Source of the DNA: an uncultured Pseudomonadota bacterium | GTDB taxonomy: Bacteria; Pseudomonadota; Alphaproteobacteria; Rs-D84 | Direction: 5' to 3' | NCBI GenBank assembly: GCA_949296475.1 | Contig: CASFOK010000010.1 | Location: 1 to 58,523, forward strand | DNA: 58,523 bases | In this document: positions 24,958 through 33,780 of the stretch, one piece after another | Layout of the letters: every line of letters begins with the position of its first letter | Numbering within the stretch: the stretch's first letter is position 1 | Notes under the pieces: generated by a model | What the model was told of the DNA's origin: nothing | What the model saw: only the letters and a program-made list of their open reading frames with translations | Database searches by the model: none | Made by a program: the position numbers and the translations under genes

Positions 24958-25617
24958 TTATAGCAATTTACTGTCTTCGTTTTCCCGTCCGACATAAGCC
25001 TTTAAGTCATTATACATCTGGCGCAAGTCTGCCGGCTGAGAATACATAGCATCTGAATTTTTTATTCGTATGGTTTCCAAATCTATCTGTGCTTGCTTTT
25101 TCAATATCTGCGTCAAGTGCGTTGCGAACGCCTTGGCGTCTTCGGATTCTGCGCCGCCCTGCAACAGCAAGCCCCGATTTGGGCGCGGCGACAAAAACGC
25201 AAAGTCAGAAACAGAAGGATCCGGAGATACCAAAGCAAACCCAGAAATTTCCGGTCTGCGCATCATCATTTGCAACACATACCAAGCGCCCAGTTGATTG
25301 CCAGCCAACCAAATTTTATCGCTATCTTCGTTACGATTTTGAATCCAATCTATGACAGTTGCGATATCCAACATGTTTTCCGAAGTCGTTCCGATTGCCC
25401 CTTCGGAATCGTTAACCCCACGATAATTAAAGCGCAACACGGAAAAGCCGATATCCATAAACGCCCTGAACATTGCATAAGAAACCCTATCATTCATATG
25501 GTATTTCTGACGTGGGTTACCTGATAACACAACCGCCAAAGGCGCCGACGGTGTGTTTGCCTTATGATATACAGCGTGTAATTTACCTGCTTCGCCTGGT
25601 ATAACTATATCTATCAT
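24958..25617 (-). CDS. Alpha/beta-hydrolase-fold protein, probably catalytically dead
   Basis: 219 residues with the fold of small COG2945-type hydrolases: LAVVLSGNP, the strand-turn VLRFNYRGVNDSEG, and a helix after the nucleophile elbow, WYVLQMMMRRPEISGFALV. The nucleophile elbow, normally GxSxG (GFSFGAW in relatives as I remember them), reads GNQLGAW, so the catalytic Ser is Gln. The later Asp/His region also lacks the usual HGxxD. I infer a non-enzymatic or altered role. The ATG at 25617 has GAGG 6 nt upstream. It is the first gene of a probable operon, with ruvB starting 19 nt after its stop. Confidence 0.82.
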   Translation of the reverse strand: MIDIVIPGEAGKLHAVYHKANTPSAPLAVVLSGNPRQKYHMNDRVSYAMFRAFMDIGFSVLRFNYRGVNDSEGAIGTTSENMLDIATVIDWIQNRNEDSDKIWLAGNQLGAWYVLQMMMRRPEISGFALVSPDPSVSDFAFLSPRPNRGLLLQGGAESEDAKAFATHLTQILKKQAQIDLETIRIKNSDAMYSQPADLRQMYNDLKAYVGRENEDSKLL

Positions 25618-25698
25618 TTTATGCCTCTATGCTTTATGACCTTGTTGATATGTTTATAGAACAAATGAGATACATTTTTCAATAAAAATATTTTTGTT

Positions 25699-25728
25699 TT
25701 GACATAATGGGTCATAATGTTCTAAGAT
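25699..25728 (+). promoter_or_regulatory. Promoter of the secreted protein 25756-26661
   Basis: Consensus TTGACA (25699-25704) and TAAGAT (25723-25728), 18-bp spacer. A GANTC site (25726-25730) overlaps the -10 box. Confidence 0.55.
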
Positions 25729-25755
25729 TCGTGCAGAGAGGAAAGGATTTTAGGC

Positions 25756-26661
25756 ATGAACAGATTTATTTTGTCTATGTTTTGCGGGCTTTTTGTAAGC
25801 GTTGGGGCGTTTGCCGCAACCGAGGATATTGTGTACACAGACTTTCAAACGGTTTATACCGAGACGCCGGTACAGTCTTATTATGCATATCCCGACGACC
25901 CGAACTTTATTCCAGAAACAGAGTTTATGGAAAGGGCAGATAGTCTGGACTATGACCAAAACATAATTGATATGCGCAACAAGGAAACCGCTTTACACCC
26001 AGGCGTAATGTTTGCGGACAGACCTATGATAATTTGCAGAAATTTCGGTTGCACTAAACTGAACGACAGAATAACAAGAACATTTTTATTTAACAGTCTG
26101 ACGAACATGTTCAACATGAATCAACATTCCAGACTGTACATTTGCGAAGCGGATCCGTTTTCGCGCGATTGCCTGCAATCTGGTATATCGTTTCCTGTAC
26201 GCAGTGGAATTGCAAATGCGCTGGTAAAAATTCCAAAAGCAACTATTTCCAGCGTTACCGTATCAACGGGTTTATCCAAGGCCACCGTTGGTATGACTTA
26301 TGAATTTTTAGTAAACGGCATAGACCGTCAATGCGAACCAACCGTCATGGACATAATGGTCCCCATTAATTCCCAAGCGACGTTGTCAAATCGTGAATTT
26401 GCTTGTAACATAACAAGCGACGGCCTAAGTAACGTTTCTTTGTTGGTCAGCATTGATTATATTGACCTAGACTATGGAATTCTGGGTGGTTATTATTCTC
26501 TTGGCATGCAGGGGCCGACGACTGGTGGTGGTACGGGATACGCGTTATTTAAAACGGAATTTTCAACCAGCGGTATGAAGTTTCGTGCTGCGATGGACAT
26601 TGACGTAACGGACAGCACGATACAACCGGGCGAATACGCAGTAGAACCATTAAAGAAATAA
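25756..26661 (+). CDS. Exported protein of unknown function next to a two-component system
   Basis: 301 residues; I recognise no family. A signal peptide ends in VGAFA before ATEDIVY. The mature part begins with a Tyr/Asp/Glu-rich region (about 25-85), then a Cys-containing segment (ICRNFGCTKLNDRITRTFLF, YICEADPFSRDC) and a probable beta-rich domain (about 150-290) with VDIMVP-like strands. There is no C-terminal anchor. The ATG at 25756 is preceded by AAGGA. It lies 39 bp before the response regulator on the same strand and could be a periplasmic input or target of that system, but that is only context. Confidence 0.75.
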   Translation: MNRFILSMFCGLFVSVGAFAATEDIVYTDFQTVYTETPVQSYYAYPDDPNFIPETEFMERADSLDYDQNIIDMRNKETALHPGVMFADRPMIICRNFGCTKLNDRITRTFLFNSLTNMFNMNQHSRLYICEADPFSRDCLQSGISFPVRSGIANALVKIPKATISSVTVSTGLSKATVGMTYEFLVNGIDRQCEPTVMDIMVPINSQATLSNREFACNITSDGLSNVSLLVSIDYIDLDYGILGGYYSLGMQGPTTGGGTGYALFKTEFSTSGMKFRAAMDIDVTDSTIQPGEYAVEPLKK

Positions 26662-26665
26662 AAAG

Positions 26666-26695
26666 TTGCTGTTCTTATTTTATGGTTTATATTAT
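26666..26695 (+). promoter_or_regulatory. Response-regulator promoter implying a leaderless mRNA
   Basis: TTGCTG (26666-26671) and TATTAT (26690-26695), 18-bp spacer, with only 5 bases from the -10 box to the ATG at 26701. There is no Shine-Dalgarno. Confidence 0.5.
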
Positions 26696-26700
26696 AGATT

Positions 26701-27339
26701 ATGAACAAGACGGTTTTAATTATTGACGACGATGACATGTTGCGCAAAACCTTGGCCAACGGATTAAGGAACGAAGGTTTTAACGTTATCACCGCAGAGT
26801 CTGCCGAATATGCTTTACAAGTAAAATCAAGAATATCTGTTGATGCGATTGTTCTGGACCGCATGATGACGGGCATGGACGGTTTGTCTTTTTTAAAGCA
26901 GATTCGCAATTCCGGCGACGCGACGCCTGTTATAATGCTTACGGCGATGACCGGGGCGGAAAACGCCATAGATGGCTTATCCGGCGGGGCAGACGATTAT
27001 TTATCAAAACCGTTTCAGTTAAAAGAACTTGTGCTAAGACTGCATAACATCATAAGAAAGAATGTAACAGCAACAGAAAGCAAAATGCCCGACGGGTTAA
27101 TTTTCTTGGATAACGAGTTTTTTATAAATTCTGCTGGTTCTTCTTCGTCCAAATTACTGGTGTTATCGGGCGAAGAAAAGAAATTGCTTATAAATCTGAC
27201 GTCGCCGGTGGGGAATATTTCGCCTGCATCGCCGATGGTTGCAAAACGCTTGCGCAATAAATTAAATAGTGTATTATCAAACATAGACATAATAACAATC
27301 AGGGGGCAAGGTTACAAACTTATAACCAACGATACCTGA
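26701..27339 (+). CDS. Response regulator, OmpR-like with a shortened output domain
   Basis: 212 residues. The receiver domain (1-120) has the acidic cluster IIDDDDML, the phospho-acceptor Asp in AIVLDRMMTGMDG, Thr in MLTAMTG, and Lys in YLSKPFQ. The C-terminal part (about 130-212) keeps the last elements of an OmpR-type winged helix (VAKRLRNKLNSVL and IITIRGQGYKL). It is about 20 residues shorter than a normal OmpR output domain and has a Ser-rich start, so DNA binding may be altered. The histidine kinase follows 24 bp downstream and is its likely partner. Confidence 0.88.
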   Translation: MNKTVLIIDDDDMLRKTLANGLRNEGFNVITAESAEYALQVKSRISVDAIVLDRMMTGMDGLSFLKQIRNSGDATPVIMLTAMTGAENAIDGLSGGADDYLSKPFQLKELVLRLHNIIRKNVTATESKMPDGLIFLDNEFFINSAGSSSSKLLVLSGEEKKLLINLTSPVGNISPASPMVAKRLRNKLNSVLSNIDIITIRGQGYKLITNDT

Positions 27340-27363
27340 TGATAACCGAACAAGGAAACTAAA

Positions 27364-28644
27364 ATGAGATTAATTCCACGCAGTTTTCTATGGCGTACTA
27401 TATTAATGATATTGATACCGCTTATTGTTGCGCAGGTAATAATTGCCAATGTTTTTTTTGGTAATCACTGGACGCGCGTTCATGCGACTTTGGCGCGCAG
27501 TTTATCTGGTGAAATTGTAACGATGATGAATTTCATGGACCGGGGCGAGCAAGGGGCCGTTCAATCCATGGCGCGTGACATTGGCATAAACGTAACGATA
27601 AATTCAAAACTTAATCGTCCGCGTCATAACGACAACGAATCGCGCGAAGCGGGGATGTTGGCATCGGAATTATCTAATCGCCTTAAACGACCGGCCCAGA
27701 TATACATAGACAAGGGGAAACGCCTTGTATTCATAGACGTACCCACAAACGACGGTCAAATTGCAACATTTGGGACATCTTTGTACCGCATATATTCAAC
27801 AAGTACAGAGGTATTTATAATCTGGTTAATTGGTTCAATATTAATAGTATCAATATTGATTACGCCGTTTATCATAATGCACACGCGCAGCATACGTAGA
27901 ATTGCCAAAGCGGCGGGTCGTTTTGGTCGCGGACTAGATGCACCGGGCTTTCAACCGACCGGTTCAAAAGAAATCCGCGAAGCGGCAACCGCAATGATAA
28001 CTATGAAAGAGCGTTTAAATCGTTACAACCGCACCAGAACGGATATGTTAAACGCGGTCAGCCACGATTTAAAAGCTCCGTTGACCCGTATGCGTTTATC
28101 GCTTGAAACGGATTCTGCGTCAAAGCAAGATTTACTACACGACATTGATCGTATGACAGAAATGGTAAACGGTTATTTGTCTTTTGCCCGCGGCGAGATG
28201 CCGGAAATAGAGCAAGCGACCGAATTACCTGCAATGCTATTACGTATTGCGCGTGATTCTGCACCGGACAAAAAAATAGAAACGGAATTTCCAGAAGAAC
28301 CCGCACAATTTTACGCGCGTCCGATGGCGTTGGCGCGCGCATTCAGTAACATAATAGAAAACGCGGCGCGTTATTCAAAAACTAAAATAAAAATTACCGA
28401 ACAAGACTCGCCCGAACAAGTAGAGGTTATCATAGAAGACGACGGTCCGGGTATCCCAGACGACAAAAAGCAAGATGCGTTACGTCCCTTTGTTCGTTTA
28501 GACGAAGCGCGCGGCGACAAAACCGGTGGCACAGGCTTGGGACTGTCTATTGCGCAAACGGCCATTGAAAACCATGGCGGACAAATGTTCTTGGAAAACA
28601 GCGAACTGGGCGGATTAAAAGTCAGGGTTGTTTTACCAATATAA
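27364..28644 (+). CDS. Sensor histidine kinase, EnvZ-like
   Basis: 426 residues. It has two membrane helices (about 10-30 and 155-180) with a periplasmic domain between them, then HAMP (about 180-230). The H-box is AVSHDLKAPLTRMRL (phosphorylated His), followed by the N-box NIIENAARYS, G1 DDGPGIPDD and G2 GTGLGLSIAQ. The layout matches EnvZ-type kinases that pair with OmpR-like regulators; the signal is unknown. The ATG at 27364 has AAGGA upstream. It is co-transcribed with the response regulator and ends at a strong terminator. Confidence 0.93.
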   Translation: MRLIPRSFLWRTILMILIPLIVAQVIIANVFFGNHWTRVHATLARSLSGEIVTMMNFMDRGEQGAVQSMARDIGINVTINSKLNRPRHNDNESREAGMLASELSNRLKRPAQIYIDKGKRLVFIDVPTNDGQIATFGTSLYRIYSTSTEVFIIWLIGSILIVSILITPFIIMHTRSIRRIAKAAGRFGRGLDAPGFQPTGSKEIREAATAMITMKERLNRYNRTRTDMLNAVSHDLKAPLTRMRLSLETDSASKQDLLHDIDRMTEMVNGYLSFARGEMPEIEQATELPAMLLRIARDSAPDKKIETEFPEEPAQFYARPMALARAFSNIIENAARYSKTKIKITEQDSPEQVEVIIEDDGPGIPDDKKQDALRPFVRLDEARGDKTGGTGLGLSIAQTAIENHGGQMFLENSELGGLKVRVVLPI

Positions 28645-28650
28645 ACCAGT

Positions 28651-28684
28651 TATAAAAAAATGTCCGGTGGGACATTTTTTTTGT
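28651..28684 (+). terminator. Terminator of the two-component operon
   Basis: AAAAAATGTCC / GGACATTTTTT hairpin with a small loop, followed by T-rich sequence. Confidence 0.8.
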
Positions 28685-28775
28685 TGCTATCGTTTTTACA
28701 AATTTCTATGATAACATTAAATATTAAACAGGTATTTTATCTTACTGATAATACAAGTATGTGTTGGGGGGATAT

Positions 28776-29804
28776 ATGATAGCGGCTTTATTGGCTTTGA
28801 CTTTACACGTGGGCGACGTTGAACTGGTTGCACGCGAACAACAAATAACCAGTCCCGCAATACATGTCAAGACACATTCTGGGGATATTTATCACGTACC
28901 GATTATGCCGTTGGACGGCGGGATATTTGACGGTACCGAACACTTGGTATACGAAGAAAACACAATAAACACATGCCAAACATTTGAATTACCTGCGGGT
29001 ATATATCGCGCCGAGCTCCGCGGTGGCAGTGGTGGTAAACCATACAGATGCGCTGCTGGAACAGGTACAATGAAGGCACCTGGCGAGTATGTATCAAGTG
29101 TATTTAAATTAAATGACGCAACAATGGCATACGCATTACGTGGTGGCGACGGTAACAACTCCCCAACGGTTACAATACATCAAATTCCAGGCGGTGGTGC
29201 ATCTGGTGTTGATAGTATATTGGTTATCGGCGACCGTACAATACGCGCAAACGGTGGTCCGGGTGCCAGATGTATGAACGACTCTATAAACTCTTATTAC
29301 AAAGGAGGACAAGGTATCGCATCAAAATGTAGTGGTGGGGGTGGGGGCAATTATTCCCAAGAAACTATTAATAATGCCGGTGACACTTTCGCACAATCTT
29401 TTGTCGGTTGCGCCGGTGGGGGCGGGGGTGCTAACGCTTATGGCGGCGGATCCCAAGGAAACGCAAAATCTAATACAAAACTAGAATTTACTTCTGGCAC
29501 ACCAGGCACAACCACAGGTGGTGGTAATGGTGGCAATGCAACAAATCTGTTGGGTACATCTATGACCAAAAACAACGCCGTTGGCGGCACGGGCGGTAAA
29601 AACGTAACATATTCTTGTGGCGGAAAAAACGCCGTATCATATGGCGGTGGTGGTGGTGGCGCATCTTGTGCATTACGCCTTGAATCATCTTGTACAACTG
29701 GTGGCTCGTGGTGTGAATCTGATTGTGCAGACGGTGGTGCGGGCGCATCTGGCAGTACCGGGACATCTGAAACCAGTTTTATAAAAATTTATAAGATAGG
29801 ATAA
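28776..29804 (+). CDS. Glycine-rich exported protein, tandem paralogue 1
   Basis: 342 residues from the ATG at 28776, which follows a GGGGGG run; frames reaching further upstream are not needed. A short hydrophobic N-terminus (MIAALLALTLHVG) is followed by a region with CQTFELPAGIYRAELRGG. A long Gly-rich body includes GGGASGVDSILVIGDR with RANGGPG, several runs of 4-6 Gly, CGGKNAVSYGGGGGGAS, and the ending GTSETSFIKIYKIG. The same blocks recur in the next gene. The sequence recalls Gly-rich surface or adhesive proteins. The short N-terminus is a weak signal peptide. Function unknown. Confidence 0.72.
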   Translation: MIAALLALTLHVGDVELVAREQQITSPAIHVKTHSGDIYHVPIMPLDGGIFDGTEHLVYEENTINTCQTFELPAGIYRAELRGGSGGKPYRCAAGTGTMKAPGEYVSSVFKLNDATMAYALRGGDGNNSPTVTIHQIPGGGASGVDSILVIGDRTIRANGGPGARCMNDSINSYYKGGQGIASKCSGGGGGNYSQETINNAGDTFAQSFVGCAGGGGGANAYGGGSQGNAKSNTKLEFTSGTPGTTTGGGNGGNATNLLGTSMTKNNAVGGTGGKNVTYSCGGKNAVSYGGGGGGASCALRLESSCTTGGSWCESDCADGGAGASGSTGTSETSFIKIYKIG

Positions 29805-29809
29805 TCATT

Positions 29810-30787
29810 ATGTTTTTTACAACACTGCTTTTGGCACAAACTTTATTTGTAAAAACGCCTGATGGTAATGTGTACAAGGCGGTAAACGATGTACCAGTGG
29901 GGCAGTGTATTTTAACAGGCGAAGAAGAACTGGTGTTTGAGGCATCTAATTTCAACACATGTAACGAGATTGTTTTACAACCCGGCTGTTATCGTGCAGA
30001 GATGCGTGGCGGAATTGGTACAGCAAATGAAAACTGCCTGGACCATATCGCTTTTGATGAAAACACAACAATGTCTGCGGTATTCAGTATATCGCAACCC
30101 ACAACAGTATACGCATTACGTGGTGGCGACGGTAACCCAGGCGAAGCGATAATATCAGGTAGTTATATCAGTTCATTTGGTGGTGGTGCGTCTGGTGTTG
30201 ACAGTATATTGGTTATTGGCGACCGTGTATGGCGTGCAAATGGCGGCGCGGGTAAAACCTGTATAACAGGCGAAGATTTTACTTCCACTAATACAGCCGA
30301 TTCAGCCACCACCATTGCAGTTGGCAATGGGTTTGGTGGTGGAACAAATTTACCCGATGATACAAATGGTGCACGCGCCTTTTACAACGTATTAAACAAA
30401 GTAATGTATTCTATTGGCGGTGGCGGCGGTGGCGCCCCAAATGGTGTTGGTGGTGCAAACTGGCAATATAAATCCACATTTCCCGCAGATGATATAATTA
30501 TAAACCCTGGTGAAAACGGAACCAGTTTATCTGGCGGGGACGGTGGCAGTGTAACATCTTGCATAGATCTTGACTGTACAGAAATGCGAACAATTAATGG
30601 TGGCAAGGGTGGTACCACAATGTCATATATATGTGGTGGACAATATGCGTACTCTTATGGTGGTGGTGGTGGCGGTGCCGCAATTCGTGCATACTCTACA
30701 TATTTTCTAACACGCGTTGGCGGTGATGGTGGTTCTGGTTCAACCGGCACCAGCAACGTATCATTTGTACGCATTTACAAAATGTAG
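29810..30787 (+). CDS. Glycine-rich exported protein, tandem paralogue 2
   Basis: 325 residues, starting 5 nt after its paralogue. The aligned blocks are CNEIVLQPGCYRAEMRGG, TTVYALRGGDGNPG, GGGASGVDSILVIGDR with RANGGAGK, GGKGGTTMSYICGGQYAYSY, a poly-Gly run, and GTSNVSFVRIYKM at the end. The N-terminus MFFTTLLLAQTLFVKTPDG is short and hydrophobic. Cys are few but conserved with the paralogue. A duplicated pair suggests an expanding surface-protein family. No enzyme motif is visible. Confidence 0.72.
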   Translation: MFFTTLLLAQTLFVKTPDGNVYKAVNDVPVGQCILTGEEELVFEASNFNTCNEIVLQPGCYRAEMRGGIGTANENCLDHIAFDENTTMSAVFSISQPTTVYALRGGDGNPGEAIISGSYISSFGGGASGVDSILVIGDRVWRANGGAGKTCITGEDFTSTNTADSATTIAVGNGFGGGTNLPDDTNGARAFYNVLNKVMYSIGGGGGGAPNGVGGANWQYKSTFPADDIIINPGENGTSLSGGDGGSVTSCIDLDCTEMRTINGGKGGTTMSYICGGQYAYSYGGGGGGAAIRAYSTYFLTRVGGDGGSGSTGTSNVSFVRIYKM

Positions 30788-30821
30788 ACAGTATGGTAAT
30801 ATAATACCGTATGATTTTTTC

Positions 30822-30850
30822 TTGACTTTTCTGGCGTTGCGGGGCATAAT
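30822..30850 (+). promoter_or_regulatory. rplM-rpsI promoter
   Basis: TTGACT (30822-30827) and CATAAT (30845-30850) with a 17-bp spacer, about 30 bp before the rplM start. Confidence 0.65.
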
Positions 30851-30881
30851 TGTCCCGCTAAATAATTAAAAAAGGTAAAAA

Positions 30882-31355
30882 ATGGCAGCGACAAAATCGT
30901 TAAAAAAATGCGAATTAGAGGCCAAATGGTATCTGATTGACGCAACAGACTGCACACTGGGTCGTCTGGCGGCATATACCGCAAACATCCTGCGTGGCAA
31001 ACATAAACCTACTTGGACACCTAATATGGACTGCGGTGACCACGTAATCATTATAAACGCCGACAAAATTGCATTGTCTGGTAAAAAAGCAGATAAAACA
31101 AAATTCTTTTGGCATTCTTTGTGGACGGGTGGTTTGAAAGAACGCACACTGGGTCAAATGCGCCAAGAAAAACCTGAAACATTGGTTACAAACGCTGTAA
31201 AACGTATGATGGGTCGCCGTACCGCCGTGGCACTGGCCAACAAACGCTTGACTAAACTGCACGTTTATGCGGGTGCGGAACACAAACACACAGCACAAAA
31301 ACCAATCGTTATTGACTTTGCTGGCTTGAACCGTAAAAACAAAAGGGGTGAATAA
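30882..31355 (+). CDS. rplM: 50S ribosomal protein L13
   Basis: 157 residues. [20 protein letters not shown] near the N-terminus and the central [18 protein letters not shown] are L13 signatures, followed by VKRMMGRR and the C-terminal [11 protein letters not shown]. It assembles early into the 50S subunit. The start has AAAGG 5 nt upstream. Its stop codon overlaps the rpsI start (TAATG), the usual L13-S9 operon. Confidence 0.98.
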   Translation: MAATKSLKKCELEAKWYLIDATDCTLGRLAAYTANILRGKHKPTWTPNMDCGDHVIIINADKIALSGKKADKTKFFWHSLWTGGLKERTLGQMRQEKPETLVTNAVKRMMGRRTAVALANKRLTKLHVYAGAEHKHTAQKPIVIDFAGLNRKNKRGE

Positions 31356-31834
31356 TGACAGAAGCAAAGAAAACTGCAACCAAGGCAGTAAAAACAACTA
31401 AAAAAGCCGCCCCTGCGACAAAGAAGGCTGCCAGCGACATTAAATTGAATGACGCAATATATGCAACAGGTAAACGTAAAGATTCTGTCGCACGCGTTTA
31501 TTTAAAAGCGGGCAAGGGCAACATAATCGTTAACGATAAACCTATCGCTGAATACTTCCGTCGCCCAGTGTTGCAAATGATAATCGCACAACCTTTTGGC
31601 GTCACAAAACGCGAAGGCGCATACGACGTATTTGCAATCGTTATGGGCGGTGGTCTGTCAGGTCAAGCGGGCGCAGTAAAACACGGCATTTCCAAAGCAT
31701 TGGAAAAAGCCGAACCAGAATTGCGCAAAGCGTTGAAGGCTGCGGGCTTCTTGACACGCGACAGCCGCGTCGTAGAACGTAAGCACTTTGGTCATCACAA
31801 GGCGCGTCGTTCAACACAATTCAGCAAACGTTAA
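31355..31834 (+). CDS. rpsI: 30S ribosomal protein S9 with a Lys/Ala-rich N-terminal extension
   Basis: 159 residues. The S9 core starts near [20 protein letters not shown] (residue ~36) and ends in the invariant [11 protein letters not shown], whose tail reaches the P-site tRNA. Ahead of the core is an extension of about 30 residues made largely of Lys, Ala and Thr, resembling histone-H1-like tails and not needed for the S9 fold. It is translationally coupled to rplM. Confidence 0.98.
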   Translation: MTEAKKTATKAVKTTKKAAPATKKAASDIKLNDAIYATGKRKDSVARVYLKAGKGNIIVNDKPIAEYFRRPVLQMIIAQPFGVTKREGAYDVFAIVMGGGLSGQAGAVKHGISKALEKAEPELRKALKAAGFLTRDSRVVERKHFGHHKARRSTQFSKR

Positions 31835-31844
31835 TGCCGAATTT

Positions 31845-31886
31845 TTCACAGAAAACCGCCTGTGGCGGTTTTCTGTGAATCTTTTT
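31845..31886 (+). terminator. Terminator of rplM-rpsI
   Basis: Long 16-bp stem 31845-31860 / 31864-31879 with a three-base loop, followed by TCTTTTT. Confidence 0.9.
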
Positions 31887-31905
31887 ACAGCAACCCAACT
31901 TTGTG

Positions 31906-31933
31906 TTGCGTTTATAAAAAAAGCGTGTATAAT
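31906..31933 (+). promoter_or_regulatory. tig promoter
   Basis: TTGCGT (31906-31911) and TATAAT (31928-31933), 16-bp spacer; the leader carries AGGGG ahead of the ATG. Confidence 0.6.
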
Positions 31934-31963
31934 CATTCCGCAATTTACTCTTAGGGGAAAAAC

Positions 31964-33259
31964 ATGTTTAAAAAAGAAAAAATCAAAGATTTACACTATT
32001 CTGTCACAGGGCTTATTTCAGCCGCAGATTTGCAGGCAACCGCCGACGAAATCCTGACGGAATACGGGAAAACAGCAAAAATGGCGGGCTTTCGTCCGGG
32101 ACATATTCCTTTGTCCGTATTGCGTCAAAAATATAATGCGTCTGCCTATGGCGAAGCCGTTGATAAACTGATGAACAAAGACTTAAATGATTATATAACG
32201 GAAAAGAAAATTCGCTTGGCGGGATCTCCAAAAGCCGACTTGGCGGGTTGGGAAATCGGTAAAGACGTTGAATACTCTATGGATTTTGATATATTACCGA
32301 CTTTACCGGCAATTGATTTAGAAAAAATCACACTTGTAAAGAAAACAACCACGCTTGATGAGGCAGAAGTTGAAAAATCTTTAGAGAACCTGCGCAAAAG
32401 CCGCAGTACCGCCGAAAAACAAGCAGCTGATTATGCCGCACAAAACGGCGATACCGCAGTCATTGATTTCACAGGCTTTTTGGGCGACAAACAATTTGAA
32501 GGCGGCACCGCAACAAAGCATCATTTGATTTTAGGCTCTGGCGCATTCATACCTGGTTTTGAAGACCAGGTCATCGGGCACAAAGCAGGTGAAGAATTTG
32601 ATGTAAAAGTCAAGTTCCCAAAAGACTATCACGCGTCTGAATTGGCCGGAAAAGATGCGCGCTTTGCGGTCAAAGTTCACGAAGTTCGCAAGCATATCTT
32701 GCCAGAACTAAATGACGAGTTTGCAAAAACAATCGGTCAAGAATCTGTAAAAGACTTGCGCGAACACATTCGCAAAATCTTAAACGAACAATATGATGAA
32801 GCATCTAAACAAGAAATGCGCAACGAATTGTTGGACGTATTGGCTGATAAGGTTAAATTGGATTTGCCAGAAATCTTGGTTGAACAAGAATACAACATGG
32901 CAAAACAAGAACACGACAGAATGCATGCAAATGACAAAGAACATAAATGGGACGATAAAAAAGAACGTAAAGAAGCAGAACGTCGTGTAAAACTTGGATT
33001 GATATTGGCAGAATGGGGAACCCAAAATAAGGTAGAGGTAACCCGTGACGACCTGCAACACGCCATCTGGGCCGAGGCTTCACGCTATCCAGACCCAAAA
33101 CAAGTGTTTGAATTCTATAACAAAAATCAAAACGCTTTGGCCATGTTGCGCGGTATGATTTTTGAACGCAAGGCTTTGGACGCAATGTTGACACACGTAA
33201 AAACAAAAGAAAAAAGCGTCAAGCCCGAAGAACTTTTCAAACAAGCAACAGTTAAATAA
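31964..33259 (+). CDS. tig: Trigger factor
   Basis: Ribosome-bound chaperone and peptidyl-prolyl isomerase. The 431 residues have an N-terminal ribosome-binding domain with the signature GFRPGHIPLSVLRQKY (about 43-58). The FKBP-type PPIase domain (about 150-240) includes GDTAVIDFTGFLG and GSGAFIPGFEDQVIGHKAGE. A long helical C-terminal chaperone domain follows. The ATG at 31964 has AGGGG upstream. In many bacteria tig precedes clpP-clpX-lon; here a terminator follows and those genes are absent. Confidence 0.96.
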   Translation: MFKKEKIKDLHYSVTGLISAADLQATADEILTEYGKTAKMAGFRPGHIPLSVLRQKYNASAYGEAVDKLMNKDLNDYITEKKIRLAGSPKADLAGWEIGKDVEYSMDFDILPTLPAIDLEKITLVKKTTTLDEAEVEKSLENLRKSRSTAEKQAADYAAQNGDTAVIDFTGFLGDKQFEGGTATKHHLILGSGAFIPGFEDQVIGHKAGEEFDVKVKFPKDYHASELAGKDARFAVKVHEVRKHILPELNDEFAKTIGQESVKDLREHIRKILNEQYDEASKQEMRNELLDVLADKVKLDLPEILVEQEYNMAKQEHDRMHANDKEHKWDDKKERKEAERRVKLGLILAEWGTQNKVEVTRDDLQHAIWAEASRYPDPKQVFEFYNKNQNALAMLRGMIFERKALDAMLTHVKTKEKSVKPEELFKQATVK

Positions 33260-33288
33260 AAAAACGCCCGTTTGGGCGTTTTTATCTT
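33257..33288. terminator. Bidirectional terminator after tig
   Basis: AAAACGCCC / GGGCGTTTT stem (33261-33269 / 33274-33282) shared with the convergent small gene. Confidence 0.8.
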
Positions 33289-33617
33289 GAACGAAAATTT
33301 TGCTTCATGTTAGTAAGCGTTTTTTCCCTTGTTGATATAAGACCGCTAGCGCCAAAGCCCGCGCCCAACAGCGCCCCCACCATGGCTGAATAACCTATTA
33401 CAAAATAAGTATTTTTTGGTGCCGGATAATATTTTATCTGTAATTCACCGGCATGACCGTTATGATAAGGCACTTCATAATAATACTTATGTTCTTCTGG
33501 TGTATTTAAACAATATGCGGTTTCAAAGCGATTTTTTAAAGAAAGCCCTATTAAATCACTGTCTTTTTTATCCTGTGTATTTAAATGTTGATTAATTATG
33601 CGCAAATTCACAAACAT
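33282..33617 (-). CDS. Small membrane-anchored protein of unknown function
   Basis: 111 residues. A polar N-terminal domain of about 70 residues (containing HKYYYEVPYHNGHAGELQIK) precedes one Gly/Ala-rich hydrophobic segment (YFVIGYSAMVGALLGAGFGA, about 71-90) and a short basic tail. No family is recognised. The ATG at 33617 is preceded by AAGG. It has its own promoter and shares a terminator with tig, which supports a real gene. Confidence 0.6.
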   Translation of the reverse strand: MFVNLRIINQHLNTQDKKDSDLIGLSLKNRFETAYCLNTPEEHKYYYEVPYHNGHAGELQIKYYPAPKNTYFVIGYSAMVGALLGAGFGASGLISTREKTLTNMKQNFRSR

Positions 33618-33634
33618 CGCCTTATTTTATGGAT

Positions 33635-33663
33635 ATAATACATATATGACGAATTTCTATCAA
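33635..33663 (-). promoter_or_regulatory. Promoter of the small membrane-anchored protein
   Basis: Minus-strand TTGATA (33658-33663) and TATTAT (33635-33640), 17-bp spacer. Confidence 0.5.
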
Positions 33664-33698
33664 ACATTTTTATACACGCGTTAAAATTTTATAAACTC

Positions 33699-33727
33699 TT
33701 GCTTTTTCAAAAAAAATCTTTTATAAT
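33699..33727 (+). promoter_or_regulatory. rpsA promoter
   Basis: TTGCTT (33699-33704) and TATAAT (33722-33727), 17-bp spacer, giving a leader of about 100 nt. Confidence 0.6.
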
Positions 33728-33780
33728 CCGTCTGATTTTGCGGGTGGGCGCATTATCAATCCGATTAACCCCACAAGACC

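Noticed and set aside
9906-25720. Shared 9-mer TCATAATGT in the promoters at 9906-9914 and 25712-25720
   Set aside because: The orientation relative to the genes differs, and a 9-mer of this composition is expected about once by chance in a window of this size.
28776-30787. Regular GGTGGT-type repeats, considered as a CRISPR or tandem-repeat array
   Set aside because: They are in-frame glycine codons of two proteins without fixed spacers. I saw no CRISPR array anywhere in the window.
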